The notes: a model not told the origin generated them from the sequence alone. 64,000 bases of DNA from Pseudoscleropodium purum (GCA_963969395.1 OZ017796.1:47296243-47360242), one strand, 5' to 3'. Positions 46,001-58,482 are shown, counted from the first letter of the stretch. Made by a program: numbers and translations.

Positions 46001-47194
46001 CTTCATAGAATTAAGCTAAATAGCAAATCTACCACCAAATTATATTCTCCAAAATTTTCACTTGTTAGCTAAATCATTGCACTATAGCATCTCATCCTAT
46101 TAGCATTTGCAATTACTCCATAGCAATTTCTAATCTTCAAAACTCTCAACAAGGAAAAAAATGCAATCAACTTGGGGTTGGAATTTCCATGTACATCTCT
46201 TGTAGTGGATGCCAAACAATGACGATGCCCCCCCTTCTAAAGAGGTACTAGTTGACATCCAACTACCCAAATTGGCCTTTCAATTTTCCTTCCAACCTCC
46301 ACAATCTAGCCCTTCAAATCCAATTAAGAACCAACTTGAGATCAAATGAATAGTATCGATTTGGATTACTACATCTAGTTATACCTAGTTATATTACTTG
46401 ACACCCAATTAGCTAAATAACCAATTCAAAAAGATGTAAAGGAATCCCAAAATTAGAAACCAACATTTTAAGAAATAACTAGTGAGTTTACATGTACAAT
46501 GTAGTGACAAGCATAAAGTTGGACACTTTACAAGGATGGTTTATAGTCATATTGATAGCACCTCATCAAAATCCTACTTGATAGGATTTTAAGGGTAGAC
46601 ATAATGGTGTCTTTCTACCTTAAATCCCTTGAAAGCTTAATAGGAGGGTGATAATAGAAAAGAAACGTATTGAATTAAATATTGACATCACAAAAATTTC
46701 AAAGTGATACTAATACAAATCTACTCCAAGTTGAAATTATTTAGTGTAGAAACTATTTTGTGTAGATTTGTATTAAAGCTAATACAAAATGGCATCAAAC
46801 TAACAAAATTTTCACACAAAACCATTTTAATTAGTTCATGGGGGATTTGTGCTAGAGGAAAAATCTTCATTTTAACAAGTGTTTTTCTTTTCCATCTTGC
46901 TATGAATTAAGTCAAAATTATATACAAAAATAATAAAGTACGAAGTGACCTAAAGAGAAGGGTAGAGTCTAAGTGTGAAGGCTAAATCTCTCACACTATC
47001 AAAGGTTTAGAGCAGGAGGGCTCCTACTACGTTAAGTAGTGGATAACCAAGCAGCTAATTTTTCAAAAAAATTTAACTCTTTCTCTTGAGTGCGTGCAAA
47101 AATATTTTAAGCCTCACAAATTTTGTTAATGTTTTTTTTAGCACACTCACCCCTTGAAAATTCACAATTGTACCATTTTATAAATGATAAATCT
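46001..47194. other. AT-rich gene-free stretch
   Basis: No gene or element ends were recognised. A C-rich run (gatgcccccccttc) lies at about 46223-46236. Confidence 0.25.
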
Positions 47195-47525
47195 TACAGT
47201 AGGTAGAAGGTTTTAAAAGTGCACATGCTTTAAAATTGTCAACCTCCTTAAATGTACACTATTTGTACATGTTGATTTTTCATAGCCTTCAATAATGTAC
47301 AAATAGTATACATTTGAAGAGGTGGGCAATTTTAGAGCCTTGTGCCATTTCAACTTCAAAATTTCATTACTAATTCCACAAAGCTCCCAAAAAATATAAA
47401 ATGACTTGGGTTAGATGCCTTTCCACTTGTCTTTCAAGAAAATTTACTAAAAAATATTTCAAAAAGTTTCATCTTTCCTAAATTTAATTTCAGCTCTTAA
47501 ATGGTTAATTTATGAACCTCCTATC
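47195..47525 (+). repeat. Dispersed repeat (same family as 60279-60590)
   Basis: It shares 'gtacatg', 'aatgtacaaa', 'acttgggttagatgcc', 'cacttgtctt', 'gaaaatttactaaaaaa' and 'atggt(t/c)a(a/g)tttatg(a/g)acct' with 60279-60590. The word ATGTACAAATAGT and its inverse near 47260-47310 give an internal hairpin. It directly abuts the P2 element at 47526. Confidence 0.6.
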
Positions 47526-48425
47526 TCAACCCCTTAAGTTCCTTGACTATGTTTTTCCCAAAACACTCAAAAAGTGCCATTTCTAGTATAAGTACCAAAT
47601 TTTTGAAAAAAAGCTTTTTTGACATACATAACCATATGATCTTGTAGTATGTTGATTTGAGAATATGTGGTAAAAATTTCAAAGATTTCCACCTTGTGGA
47701 TTACAAGATATAAGCATTCAAATTTACTAAAATCATTTTTTTGACTCTATGAAAAACACGGCAATTGCACTTCACAAGCTCACTTTTCTACAAAAAAATG
47801 TTCAAAATGGTGGTGCTTCTTTAGATTCATTTTTCTAGACAAGTTGGCTACATGCTAAAAAAATTCAAGTCATTTGGAATTGCATAACATATGAAACATA
47901 AATAGTAAGTAGAAAAAAATAGAGAATGATTGAAATTACTAAATTATTAAGAATTTAATTATGGACTTGAAAAACATCAATCCTAATGGTTGTAATATTG
48001 TAATAAATGATCCACATTCTATGATTTTTTTTCATGAATAATAAAAATTGACGTAAATAAACAACTAGGGAGTCTATAATTGTACACAAACTAAAACTCC
48101 TCATAACTTTTGACTCATTGATTGAAATGGAGTGATTCAAAGCTTTCCACATACTTATCAATCTAGAAAACCAATTTCAAATTTTTGTTTTTGAAATAAA
48201 TGATCTTTTTATCTGCCTAGATTGCCCGCCTGGGAAAAACAACATATTATGCAATGATTTTTTACTTTTAATTCCAAATGCCATGAAATTTAATGCTCAT
48301 GAAAGATATTCCTCATCCACTGTTTTTTTAAAACTTCAACCTTAAATATCCAAATATCTAGTCACCAGTACCTACTCCAAATTACTATGTTGCTAAAAAC
48401 AATAGATTGGTTTTTTAGGGGTTAA
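47526..48425 (+). mobile_element. TTAA-ended (piggyBac-like) element, P2 family copy 2, 900 bp
   Basis: The left end is TCAA then CCCCTTAAGTTCC (the TTAA is mutated at one base). The right end is TTTTTTAGGGG then TTAA (48422-48425). The interior matches 15116-16042 throughout. A 5'-truncated LINE begins right after the right TTAA. Confidence 0.75.
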
Positions 48426-48900
48426 GTGTTGACATTATAAATTTAATGCAGGCACTCATTGTCATTATAGGAGGTGCTAGAGAAACAACTCATGCTCCAT
48501 CAATGAAAATCCTTGAAACTAAACTCAAACTACTCAAAAGTGCTTTGAAACACACTTTTAAAACAATCAACACAATTGATATACAATATGTTGAATCTAT
48601 TATCCTACATAAAAAAAATAGAAAACAATCAAGTCTACTCCCAATAGACTAATATTTTGTCTTACTATCACTTTGCATTCCATATACAATACACACCCAA
48701 CTGTCATTTTTAACTTGGTTACTTTAAAACTGGTAAACTTAGAACTAAAGTGACTATTCTCTAAAGGAAAGAATAGTTTTGCATCAATAGCCTTTGACCC
48801 ATTGGATATAGGTTCATTGTCATTACGAACAGACACTTTATTCACGCCGGCCTTCTCTAAATACCAGAGTTTTTATCTATTTATCTATAATGCAAGCCAT
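48426..48900 (+). mobile_element. 5'-truncated LINE copy (3' end only)
   Basis: It matches 54515-54975: actcattgtcattat, 'gaaacaactcatgct', 'tgaaaatccttgaaactaaa', 'cacacttttaaaacaat', 'gcatcaatagcctttga', 'ggttcattgtcattac' and 'gagtttttatctat'. A 68-codon frame (48446-48652) corresponds to the C-terminus of the LINE protein, including THAPSMKILETKLKLLK. Both copies end in an ATCT-rich tail rather than poly-A. Confidence 0.78.
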
Positions 48901-51092
48901 TTTGCAATATAGTAGGGGCTATTTCTACAAGAGACTGGGAGCTAAGTGTCTAACACTTATAGAAAAGTTCATCACGTATGATGTCTCCCACTGTGAAGAC
49001 ATTCTCTCACTTTGAATTGTACAATATAATTTAGGGTGGAAGCACCAATAACTGATCAAATAAGCAATTTGGGAGCAAATTTTGTGTAGTATGAGTTGGT
49101 CTACATTTTTCCTATGTAGGACGATAGGAAATATGAAGAATGCTAAATTTTCAGATTTTTATTCAAAAAATTGAAATTACAGTGCATTGCAGGAGCCAAA
49201 AGAACTTCTAACCCATAAGCAATGTCTAGAGTCTTCTAATTTTGATTATACAAGATAGTACTCTCTTATTCATTACTTTAGCTAATGTGGCATGGCTTTA
49301 CTAGTTCCCACTTTAGAAAAGATAGAAAAATCAAATTTCAAGCTTGAGAACTGGCTAAGGTTGGAAATAGCTCACCCTATTTGTTGGGTACTGGGCATGG
49401 TTGGTAATTGGTGCCTCCACCTTATACTACATAAAACACAACTTGTTTCTGCTCTTGGTGAGATTAAAATGCTATGAGTTGACTAATCTTTGTGTTAAGA
49501 AGTCAATGAGGATGGATGAATGATATCTTTCTTGAGTTCTTGATTCCGTCTAAATGAAGTCAATTCAATGTTGTAGGATGACTTTTTTTCTCTTTAGGAC
49601 AAAAGTCAATGCCTTATTAGGATGACATTTTGGGGATCCTTGAGCGCAATAAGGCAACAAGTTCACAAGTACACAAGGAAAAAATCTATTGGGCACAATC
49701 TGTTGGGATTGCTTAATCTTTGAGCACTCAAGGCAAATTCAGTGAAATCCAAACCTTTTTGATTTCAATCCGCTAAAGCTTTCTCATAAGAAGAAATTCA
49801 CATAATCCGACCATACCAATTGGTAGTTAAGAGAGAAAAGGACATGTTCTTTGACCATACTACTCAAAAGATTATAGTAGTGAAATAAGAATGTTTTTCA
49901 AACTAAAGAGGCCAGATTTTGGCCTCTTGGGCGTTCAAGGGTTAATATTGTCCATAAATCCATCTTCTCTTTTTGGTAAGGGAGGCAACCCATTTCTAAC
50001 CACTTAAGCAATTATAAATATTTGCAACGCAGGTTTCTTCAATAGAGGAATTTTTCCCTTCATAGGATAGAGTTAAGAAGATTTCTATAATTTTTCAGAT
50101 TTTTTTTCTTCTCAAAACATAATTATTATAAATTTTTTTAGCTGAAGATTTTGTTTTTGCCATACTAGTGATATAGACCTCCCTCTTTCCATCCAAGGTC
50201 TCATTGCAAAATCCACCAAGGGGTGGTTGCAATATTGAGAGTCTTGTTAGCCAATCATAATGCACCACATTGCACTAGGAAGCGCATCATAATTAATCAT
50301 TGCTCGTCTCTTTTGTACAGAAAGAGAACAACCTACATCATCAAAATGGAGCATCAACTAGGAATTGGTTGCTTCCCATAGAAACATAAGAAATAAAACA
50401 ATATATTACCTAATCCACTTACAATATGAGAGATGAGTCTACCTTGCTATTTTGGAACTCAAAGGCAACTAAATCATACTTCAATACACTCTTTTGTATA
50501 TTTGACCCACTTATATAGACATGGTTTCTGAAGACTAGGCCTAAAAATGACCCATGAAAAGATCCACATGACAACTTAGACCCACATGGCATGGTTGTTT
50601 TCCTCTTCTTCTATTATTTGATTTCTATTACTCTAGGAACCTTGCAGTTGAGATAAATTACTAAAGAGAAAACTACTCCATTTCAAGTTATACCACAAGT
50701 TTATTTAATTGGTGTATCTTTATGATACTAGTAATACCAATAATTGAAGTGATTTGGAAATTTGAATGGCACAATTATATGTAAATCCACAACATTCTAG
50801 ATAAAGTCAATATAAGGTCTAAACTAGTTGGATTCTATATCAAACTAATTATGTGATTGTCATTCAACTTTCATCTAAAGTTCATTTACTAAAAGATAGT
50901 TGATCTTAGTGAACTAATGAAAGCACTAGAGCTTCATACTCATATGGTCTTTTAGCACTAAGCTTTGGTGCTCTCATTGATATTCTTTGACCAACTTTTT
51001 ACTAGTGATCCAAATGTCAACACTATTAGACCACATCCATCCAAACTTCACCTGACATTCATCCAATTTACTTCGAGGGGTTCTCAAATGTA
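48901..51092. other. AT-rich stretch with one orphan TTAA-ended terminus
   Basis: At 49925-49945 the sequence reads CTTGGGCGTTCAAGGG then TTAA, which looks like a right end of another TTAA-ended family. I could not find its left partner. No gene was recognised. Confidence 0.35.
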
Positions 51093-51101
51093 CTAATTAA
51101 A

Positions 51102-51336
51102 GGCCAAGGAGGATTGACCCCTCTATTGTTCCATCACAGGGTAAATGTCAAAATTGCCCCCTATTTTGTGCCGCTTAAATTTTGTATTTCATCATGTCTC
51201 CTAGCTAATTTGGGGCCTTTGATTTTAGATATGAATTCAGAATTTGCAAATTTTATCATATGTGGCAAATAAAATATTTTAGTGTTTTCTACAAGGATAA
51301 AACACAGGGCAATAGAGGGGTCAATCCTCCCTGGCC
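51102..51336. mobile_element. Mutator-like MITE, 235 bp
   Basis: The ends are GGCCAAGGAGGATTGACCCC and, reversed, GGCCAGGGAGGATTGACCCC, both continuing with TCTATTG. Flanks CTAATTAAA (51093-51101) and CTAATTGAA (51337-51345) match at 8 of 9. The termini are the same as those of the 1.66-kb element at 26072-27734, so this is a short derivative of that family. The interior is unrelated and non-coding. Confidence 0.85.
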
Positions 51337-51345
51337 CTAATTGAA

Positions 51346-52289
51346 TCAACTCCTGTAGTAATTTTATCATGCCATTAAAATGGGGTCAAAATGGCTTAAC
51401 ATTCATCTTGACACCGTTGATTCTCCATGATTTCTGCTAACTCAGCCCTCCGTCTCAAGGGACACCTACGCTGTACTGTACATCTGCAAGCAACGTGGAA
51501 GAATACCAATATGACTGAATATAAGCTTAACTCCATAGGGAGCACGTTGAACTCACCATGGGAATAGTACTTTGTCCCAGTCTTTGAGATTTTCCAGGCA
51601 AGGTCAAGGAAGTTGAGGCAAAGCCTGGGATTAAGGGTCAGAGCGAACGCAAATGGAATCATAAGATTATATGATGCAGAATTAATAAGAAGATGCGAGG
51701 GGGGAGTTTTGTGCAACATGAATGGCTGGTGAAAATCCTGGTTACTGAGAACCAGGTGTTGGCATGATTTTGGGTTCTAAATAATCACACCAGGCAAGGG
51801 AGAAATTATACTTAGTAAACCAGTCTGATTTTCACTTATCTGCAATACCTTTTATTAGATAAAGCCATGGATTTTCTTTTTCTTTTTCTTTTTCAACTGG
51901 TGCTCAAAGATCAGTTTGATTTCCTCTTGACGATGGATTTGACATTGGGATGACGATTTTGAATAATCTCAGAAAACCAGGGGTTTCAGCAGTTGACAGA
52001 TTTGCAAGGACTTCAAGGGAAGTCAAACCAGGCTTGCCTACAATTGCACAGGTACTAAAAACTTGTGCACTTTTTGCCACAATGGACAAAAATGTTGTCT
52101 ACATCATTCTTGGACTTGGACTGAAAATTTAAAGTGTAAGGTTATCTTCCTTAGTTTTCTCAATTTTGGGTGCTCTCATTGGTTGAAAGCTTGTTCTTCT
52201 TGACTTCTTAACTCTCGTGGCAAAAAAGCCCTTCATTTTGAATGGGCTTGCAATTGTAGGTGTGTTCTATGTGGGTGTGTATAGCATAT
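51346..52289. other. Moderate-GC stretch with weak coding-like segments
   Basis: A minus frame at 51396-51719 ends in a basic stretch (CPLRRRAELAEIMENQRC), and a plus frame at 51950-52132 contains NNLRKPGVSAVDRFARTSRE and VKPGLPTIAQ just before a GTACTAAA donor-like site. Both look like real protein sequence, but the plus segment has an in-frame TGA just upstream and neither extends convincingly. They may be exon relics. Near 51741 'ctggttactgagaaccag' is a short hairpin. Confidence 0.35.
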
Positions 52290-52290
52290 A

Positions 52291-52452
52291 AGGTAAACTA
52301 TCCCATTTTTCAAACCAAATGGGAGTAAGCCCATTGTGGGTTGAATTCTATTTTAGAATTCAACCCATTTCAAAACTTGAATGTACACCAATAAAAAAAA
52401 TTTACCCATAATGGGCTTGCTTCCAAATGGTCTTGAATGGGATAGCTTACCT
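52291..52452. mobile_element. Stowaway/mariner-like MITE, 162 bp
   Basis: The termini AGGTAAACTATCCC and GGGATAGCTTACCT are inverted repeats with one mismatch. TA flanks both ends (52289-52290 and 52453-52454), the target duplication of Tc1/mariner elements. Inner arms (accaaatgggagtaagcccat and its complement, and gggttgaattct...agaattcaaccc) also pair, so the element is one long imperfect hairpin. A relative is at 58325-58482. Confidence 0.75.
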
Positions 52453-52454
52453 TA

Positions 52455-53135
52455 CAACCCTATGCATTAGAAGTGTGTAGGCCTATCAATTTTCATGGTT
52501 AGGGATAACTTTTGCACAAAAAAGCGCTAGTAGAAGGCAACCTCAAGATTGAGCACTTAGAAAACAAGATTTGAAGGCATAGACCACTCCAAATTATTTC
52601 AATTTAAAAAAACAACTAATGGTGTCACTAAAAACAAAGAGGAAACAAAACAATCAATAAAACTCTCTAATTTCTTTTTTCAAGTGGTGTCTTTCCATGA
52701 ATTGTCATTACAATATTAGAGTGGAAGTATTGGATGGATTGCTCTTTTGTATTTATAAATCAAATTAACCTCTCAAGGACTAGTTCCATTGTTGTGTGAT
52801 AAATTTTGTCCTTGAACTAAATTTAGTCTTTAATATCATGTTCAAGTTTTAAGATACCAAAAATTTTCCCCAAACATTGGACCATTTGAAGATACACACG
52901 TTATTGTCCATTTTACTCCAAACATAATTACTTATGAAGATCCAACAATCCCCCCAGAGGAAAACAAAAGACCACTTACTAAATCCCTTGCAATATACAT
53001 TTTCTATATACACCATCAAAACCGTAATGTTGACCCTCCCAACCAAATAACCTCTCTCACATCAATCCTCCAAAATATGCAAATATCACAATACCACACA
53101 TAGATTGCTTCTCACATATAAAACCAATCACAACC

Positions 53136-53175
<40 letters not shown>

Positions 53176-53205
53176 GTATACACCACCATTACTAGCATAT
53201 ATCCA
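52455..53205. other. AT-rich stretch with a TA microsatellite
   Basis: (TA)n then TATG occupies about 53142-53178, just upstream of the LINE. No gene was recognised. Confidence 0.3.
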
Positions 53206-53304
53206 TTAGGTGGTATAAATGATCCATTAGTGTAATAGCTAAATTGTGCAAAAATTCTCAGCACAATTTAGCTATTACACTAATGGATCATTTATACCAC
53301 CTAA
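53206..53304. repeat. Perfect 44-bp inverted repeat at the 5' end of the LINE
   Basis: The left arm 53206-53249 is the exact reverse complement of the right arm 53261-53304, with an 11-base loop (53250-53260). The right arm is LINE coding sequence for the RNase H start (AQFSYYTNGSFIPP). The left arm is therefore an inverted duplicate of LINE sequence. Confidence 0.95.
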
Positions 53305-54975
53305 ACAATATGCAGATGGACATTGGGTACGCGAAAAAGCGGGATATGGTATATATAATCCTTTGAAAGAAGAAATCCAAATTTCTAAAAGACTACCCAA
53401 GCTACAAACTTGTTTTAGAGTTGAATTAATGGCCATATATAAAACACTACAAATAATCACTACAAAATATTCACACAAACTTGCACACCTATTCACTAAT
53501 TGCCTAAATTATATATATGTACTTAACATACAACTAAAACATCCTACATTACATCACAACCATGTAGATAAAACCATATTAGAATCTATGGTAGTAATGC
53601 TTCAAAGTAGAACACAAATCACAATAATTTCCAAAATCATAGCCTATATTAATATTATAGGTAATGAACACGCAAATAAACTTGCTAAAAATGGTACAAC
53701 AAAAGAATACAAATTTGCCTCAAAATCATATGAATTTGCGCATACTATACCATTCTATTACCAAAAAGATGAATGGCCACACCCAATCCATCGACCTAAC
53801 AAAGGCCGAGTTAGATGCCTTCAAACATATTTCAATAAACACGATCATGATAAAAATCTAGAAATATTGGCACAAAGATTCCCCAACATTAGCAAATGGA
53901 CTCTCAATCTTGACATAGATAACATCCTATCTAATGAATTATGGTCTAACCCTGAAATAATAGATTTATAAAAAAGAAACATGTTAAAATTCTGCACTAG
54001 CCAATATATGGGAAATGCTAAAAAACAACTATTTTTTGGCATAGAAAGATTTCCATCAATAACATGCTCTACATGTAGATCACAAGATATAGATACATGG
54101 TTCCATGTACTTCTAAAATGCAATCAATAGCATATCCACACTTTTAGAGTCAAAAGACATAACAAAGCAGTATAGGAACTACGAAAACTTATTCTATCCA
54201 ATAAAAATACTAGATATTATACTCTAGTGAATGCAAGTACATTCAACAACAATCCACAAGAAAATATTGTACCCTCATGGCTCTTATCCTACTCCTGCTT
54301 AAGACAAAGATGTCAATGTAATGCTAGATTAAAACCGGACATCCTATGTGTCAAAGGACTCCCTTACCAAAATAATCCACCAACTAATCCAAATAACAAT
54401 CTCACTATACAATTCATAGAATTCACATACACTAATGATAGATTCTCGCAAATAACAATAGATAATAAAATCTAAAAATATCAACCACTAATAAATAACA
54501 TCCTAGCTCAAGGATAGAATGTTGACCCACTCATTGTCATTACAGCACACACTAGTGAAACAACTCATGCTCAATCAATGAAAATCCTTGAAACTAAACT
54601 CAAACTACTCAAAATTGCTTTGAAACACACTTTTAAAACAATTAGTACAATTGCCATATAATATGTTGGATCTATCAATCTACATAAAAGAAAAAATAGA
54701 AAACAATTAACCACTTCCAATAGAATAATATTTGTCTTATCATCACTTACCATTGCACATACAATGCATACCCAACTTTCTTTTTAAACTTGGTTTCTTG
54801 AAAACTAATACACTTAGGACTAGAGTGCCTATTCTTGAAAGGGAAGAGTAGTTTTGGATCAATAGCCTTTGATCCGTTTGGACATAGGTTCATTGTCATT
54901 ACAAATAGATACTTTATTCACACCGGCCTTCTTTGAAGACTGGAGTTTTTATCTATCTTTTTATCTATCTATCTT
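53206..54975 (+). mobile_element. LINE-type retrotransposon 3' part with RNase H domain, 5'-truncated and mutated
   Basis: One plus-strand frame runs from 53246. It is interrupted only by stops at 53969 and near 54127, 54172 and 54472. It encodes an RNase H domain (YYTNGSF, AGYGIYNP, FRVELMAIYKTLQ, LFTNCLN, GNEHANKLAK), then a C-x2-C...H...C finger (CSTCRSQDIDTWFHVLLKC) and a KPDILCVKG...IEFTYTNDRF segment. Such RNase H plus CCHC tails follow the reverse transcriptase in some LINE lineages; no reverse transcriptase is present here. All three catalytic Asp of RNase H (in YTDG, TDS and the HAD of GNEHAD) are Asn, while the Glu is kept. The 3' end is an ATCT-rich tail (about 54947-54974). A second 3'-end copy is at 48426-48900. 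The element cannot be active. Confidence 0.82.
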
Positions 54976-57900
54976 CAAGTTTTAATGTAATGTATTTTGT
55001 TACATGATACTATATGTGAAATTTATCAATGTGAAAATTCTCTATAAGTTTTGTAATAAATTATAATTGTGATATTTTTGACTAATATATGGAAATAAAT
55101 TGATAACTATAACAAAAACAATTTAATTAATTTGAAATGTCTCCAAGAAGTAAAAGTAGATATGAAAAATAGTTAAAAAAAATTTCAAGTAATTATTCTC
55201 TTTTTTACACCCAAAATACCATTGGCATCAACTTTCATATCAAATCACCTTTATAAAGCTAAATTTAGCCTTACATAATTGATTGATTTAATTTTGATAA
55301 TTTTTGTATGTGAATAAACACTTTATTTATGCATGCTGATTCTTTTAGAATATTTGGTAGAAAATCAACTAATGTATTGTGATTTTTTTAAAGTGTAATA
55401 TGTACATAAAATTATATCAATTAGAATTTAAATTAGGATAATTAAAAATTTTGACCAAAAATCAAGGTTAAAATGAAAAATAATAATTTGTAATTTATAA
55501 TTGAATAAAATTTAAAAAATAAAATAAAATTTAAATACACAAAAATTTAAGTTATTTGGATTTTTGACACATGAAGCTTCTAGTTGCAACAATTGATTGA
55601 CTTTTTCTTCTTCTTTTTAAAGTTTTGAATGATAACCTCTAAGACTTCAATGTGTAAGCTTAAATCAAAACCAAAAATGAATGTTTTTGAAAGTTATAAT
55701 CAACTTTGATCAAGGCACATTCACTTTGGGATGTGCACTAGGCCTTTGAGGATTTAAAAAAAACTACAATATTTCAAACCAAAGACTTTTGAAGGAGAGA
55801 TAAAATGAAAAAAGAAAATTTTATAATTATAATTAAATGGTCAAGAGGGAATATCAATTGATTTTCACAAGCTTGCCATCATCTCTTGGTGAACCTACTT
55901 TTCTAGGCATACTCACTAAGGCTTTTTTTTCATTTTTTAAGAAGTGTGAAGGTGGTGACAGAAAATGTTATAGTTGTGCTCCAAATTTCAACATTCATCC
56001 ACATATTGGATAGAAAATATCACATTAGTGTATATCACATATCTATAATTATGTTTCATTCACAATTTGGCAATTTCATCTAAAGGCTTTTTCTTATTTT
56101 GAAGTTTTTTGGCAAAAAAATTCATAAATTGTCATCAACTTTTAGCCAAATTATTTTTTTCTGGTATAATCTGGCACTAGAAAGCCAAAAAAAAAGCCCT
56201 AATACTCACTATAAAATTGATGGACTTCATTAACTTCTATAGGAATTTCACCACATTTTTGCCCCTAGATGTAAAAGGCAATTTTTTGGATATATAATTG
56301 TATTTGAATGGGGAAGGAAGTTTGAAAATGATTTAAAAAAAATTATAAACTCAAAAAGTATATTTGTTCTAGCTAAGTTGAATTTAAGACATTTTATGAT
56401 AAAAATTAAAAAAAAGGAATTATTCAAAAATTATTGTATATTTACAATATGGGAAAAAGATGCAATTTATCTCTAACATATATTAACTTCAATAGGAGGT
56501 CAACAATAACCTAAAACTCCTCTATATACTATTCTACTTACTACTAGGAATCACAATGTTTGTTAATGCTTCTTCTCTTATGCTTCTAAATTTGCAAAAG
56601 TGATTATTGGACATGCTTATGAAGAATTTGAAGCATATCAGATCATAAATTTTGCTTCAACTTTTATCCAAATTAGCTAATTCAAAATTCAAGGAAAAAC
56701 TCATCTCCTAACTACTATTTCTTGTCCTTTTCCGTAGCCTACACTGTATTTGAGAAAGCCTTTGTGGAGTGTTCAAAATCAAGTGGTGGATGTGTCTAGC
56801 AATTGGAAATTGAAAACCCCGCAAGTACCTAAATGTGAGTGGGATTATGGACATGATCTTCCCTTTGATACCAAGTGATTTTAATTCCAATTACTTCGAC
56901 ATTCAAAAAAATGCAAAGAAGGGTGGAAAAAAGTCTAGTTTGGACGAACTATTAGAAGACAATTTCAATGCAAGTGAATTTGAGAGTGATTAGAGTATGA
57001 CACTTAAAAAAAATTGTTATGGAATGTAGAGAGTTATAATGGTAATCAAAAGAATGAGAGGTTCATTTCTTAAGACCCTTTCCTATTTGTATTTAACCCT
57101 CAAAGTAAAGAGCCTATAATTGTGTAGTCAAACTTCAAAATACTCAATTTTATATCCTCCATTTTGTTGCTAATTGTAAGTGAAATTTTTAGTTCTTTTT
57201 TTCAAAGATGAATCACATGTCTATTATTTGTTATAAAATTTGAAGATTTTTTTGTGAAAATTTTGAACTACCATAAATTTTTGAAAAGAATAAAAATAAA
57301 ATTCATATCAAATACAAAACAAGCTTTAAATATTTGAAATTTTAGATTAGAAATACATCATAGTATAATATATTATTGTATAAAGAAAATTTCCATGTCA
57401 CTTTGTATTTAGAAACATTGTTAATGATCCTCTCTTAATCTTTAATAAAATGCTCATTTTAAAGAATTTTCAATCAAAATATTGAAATATGATACATAGT
57501 GGTCAAATTCAATATTTTTTTTGTTGAATAATTAATTAAATTTAGCAAATGGAATTTGATATATGCCTAAAATAGAAAGACTTGTTTTTTTCCATACGTT
57601 TTTTTTGAAAAATAATATCCCCCAAATTCCATCATCTAGTTTTAGAATTATTTTTTGTTTGCTCTAACCAATAGGGATAGTATACTTTATGGGTATACTA
57701 TTTAAAAAAAATTCTTGTATAAAATTAAGAAACATCTAATATAACTCAAATTTAATTCCATGATATGGAAATAGCATTAATAATTTTGCACACAAAGAAT
57801 TGAATGAAAATATTTTTTTATTAAATATACAAAAAGATTGTTTGACCATCCAAAGAACAATTTTAGTCCTTGGCATCTATTAAGGATTATATATATATAT

Positions 57901-58324
57901 ATATATACACACTCACACACACATACAAAAGATAGTTTGAATTGGCAAGATCACTAATTTAAGGTGTAATACAAGCAAGACCCTCATTCCAAACTAGTAG
58001 TAGAAACCATTTGATGACAATGGTTCATAGACATCTACATTCAATAACTTCTAACTACATTAGTTTGTCCTATTAGTGAGGGGGGAAATTAACGTTACTT
58101 AATTAAAGTCACCAAAAACAAATTTACTTTTTTGAACATGAGTACAATGCAATAAAATTTCAATATTAATATCTTAACTTCAATAAAGTAGTACTACATC
58201 AACTATAAGAACAAATTATGTAATGTAGTGTTAGTGTCCAACCTTCTACAATACACCTTACATTGATGCTAAGTTTTCAAACATTTGTTGAAATTCAACT
58301 ACCTTGTTATTTTAGAAGGATATT
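54976..58324. other. AT-rich gene-free stretch
   Basis: No gene was recognised. Segment 55965-56095 is an inverted copy of the 17255/40160 repeat. At 57093 TTAACCCTCAAAG looks like a left end of a TTAA-ended element without a visible partner. (TA)n followed by CA repeats lies at about 57888-57925. Confidence 0.35.
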
Positions 58325-58482
58325 TTAGAAGGATAAAATACACTACCCTATTTGAGAGCAAATGGGAGCAAATCCATCATGGGCTAAATTATTTTAGTGG
58401 TGTACACCACTAACATACTATTTAGCCTAAAATGGTCTAGCTCCCATTTGGTATTGAATGGCCGGTAGTTTACCTTAATCCA
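58325..58482. mobile_element. Stowaway/mariner-like MITE, diverged copy
   Basis: It shares 'caaatgggagcaa' and 'ctcccatttggt', the 'ttgaatggc' block and the ACCT-TA right end with 52291-52452. The left end is altered (AGGATAAAATACACTACCC). Inner arms pair around GTGGTGTACACCAC, a perfect 14-bp palindrome. Confidence 0.6.
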
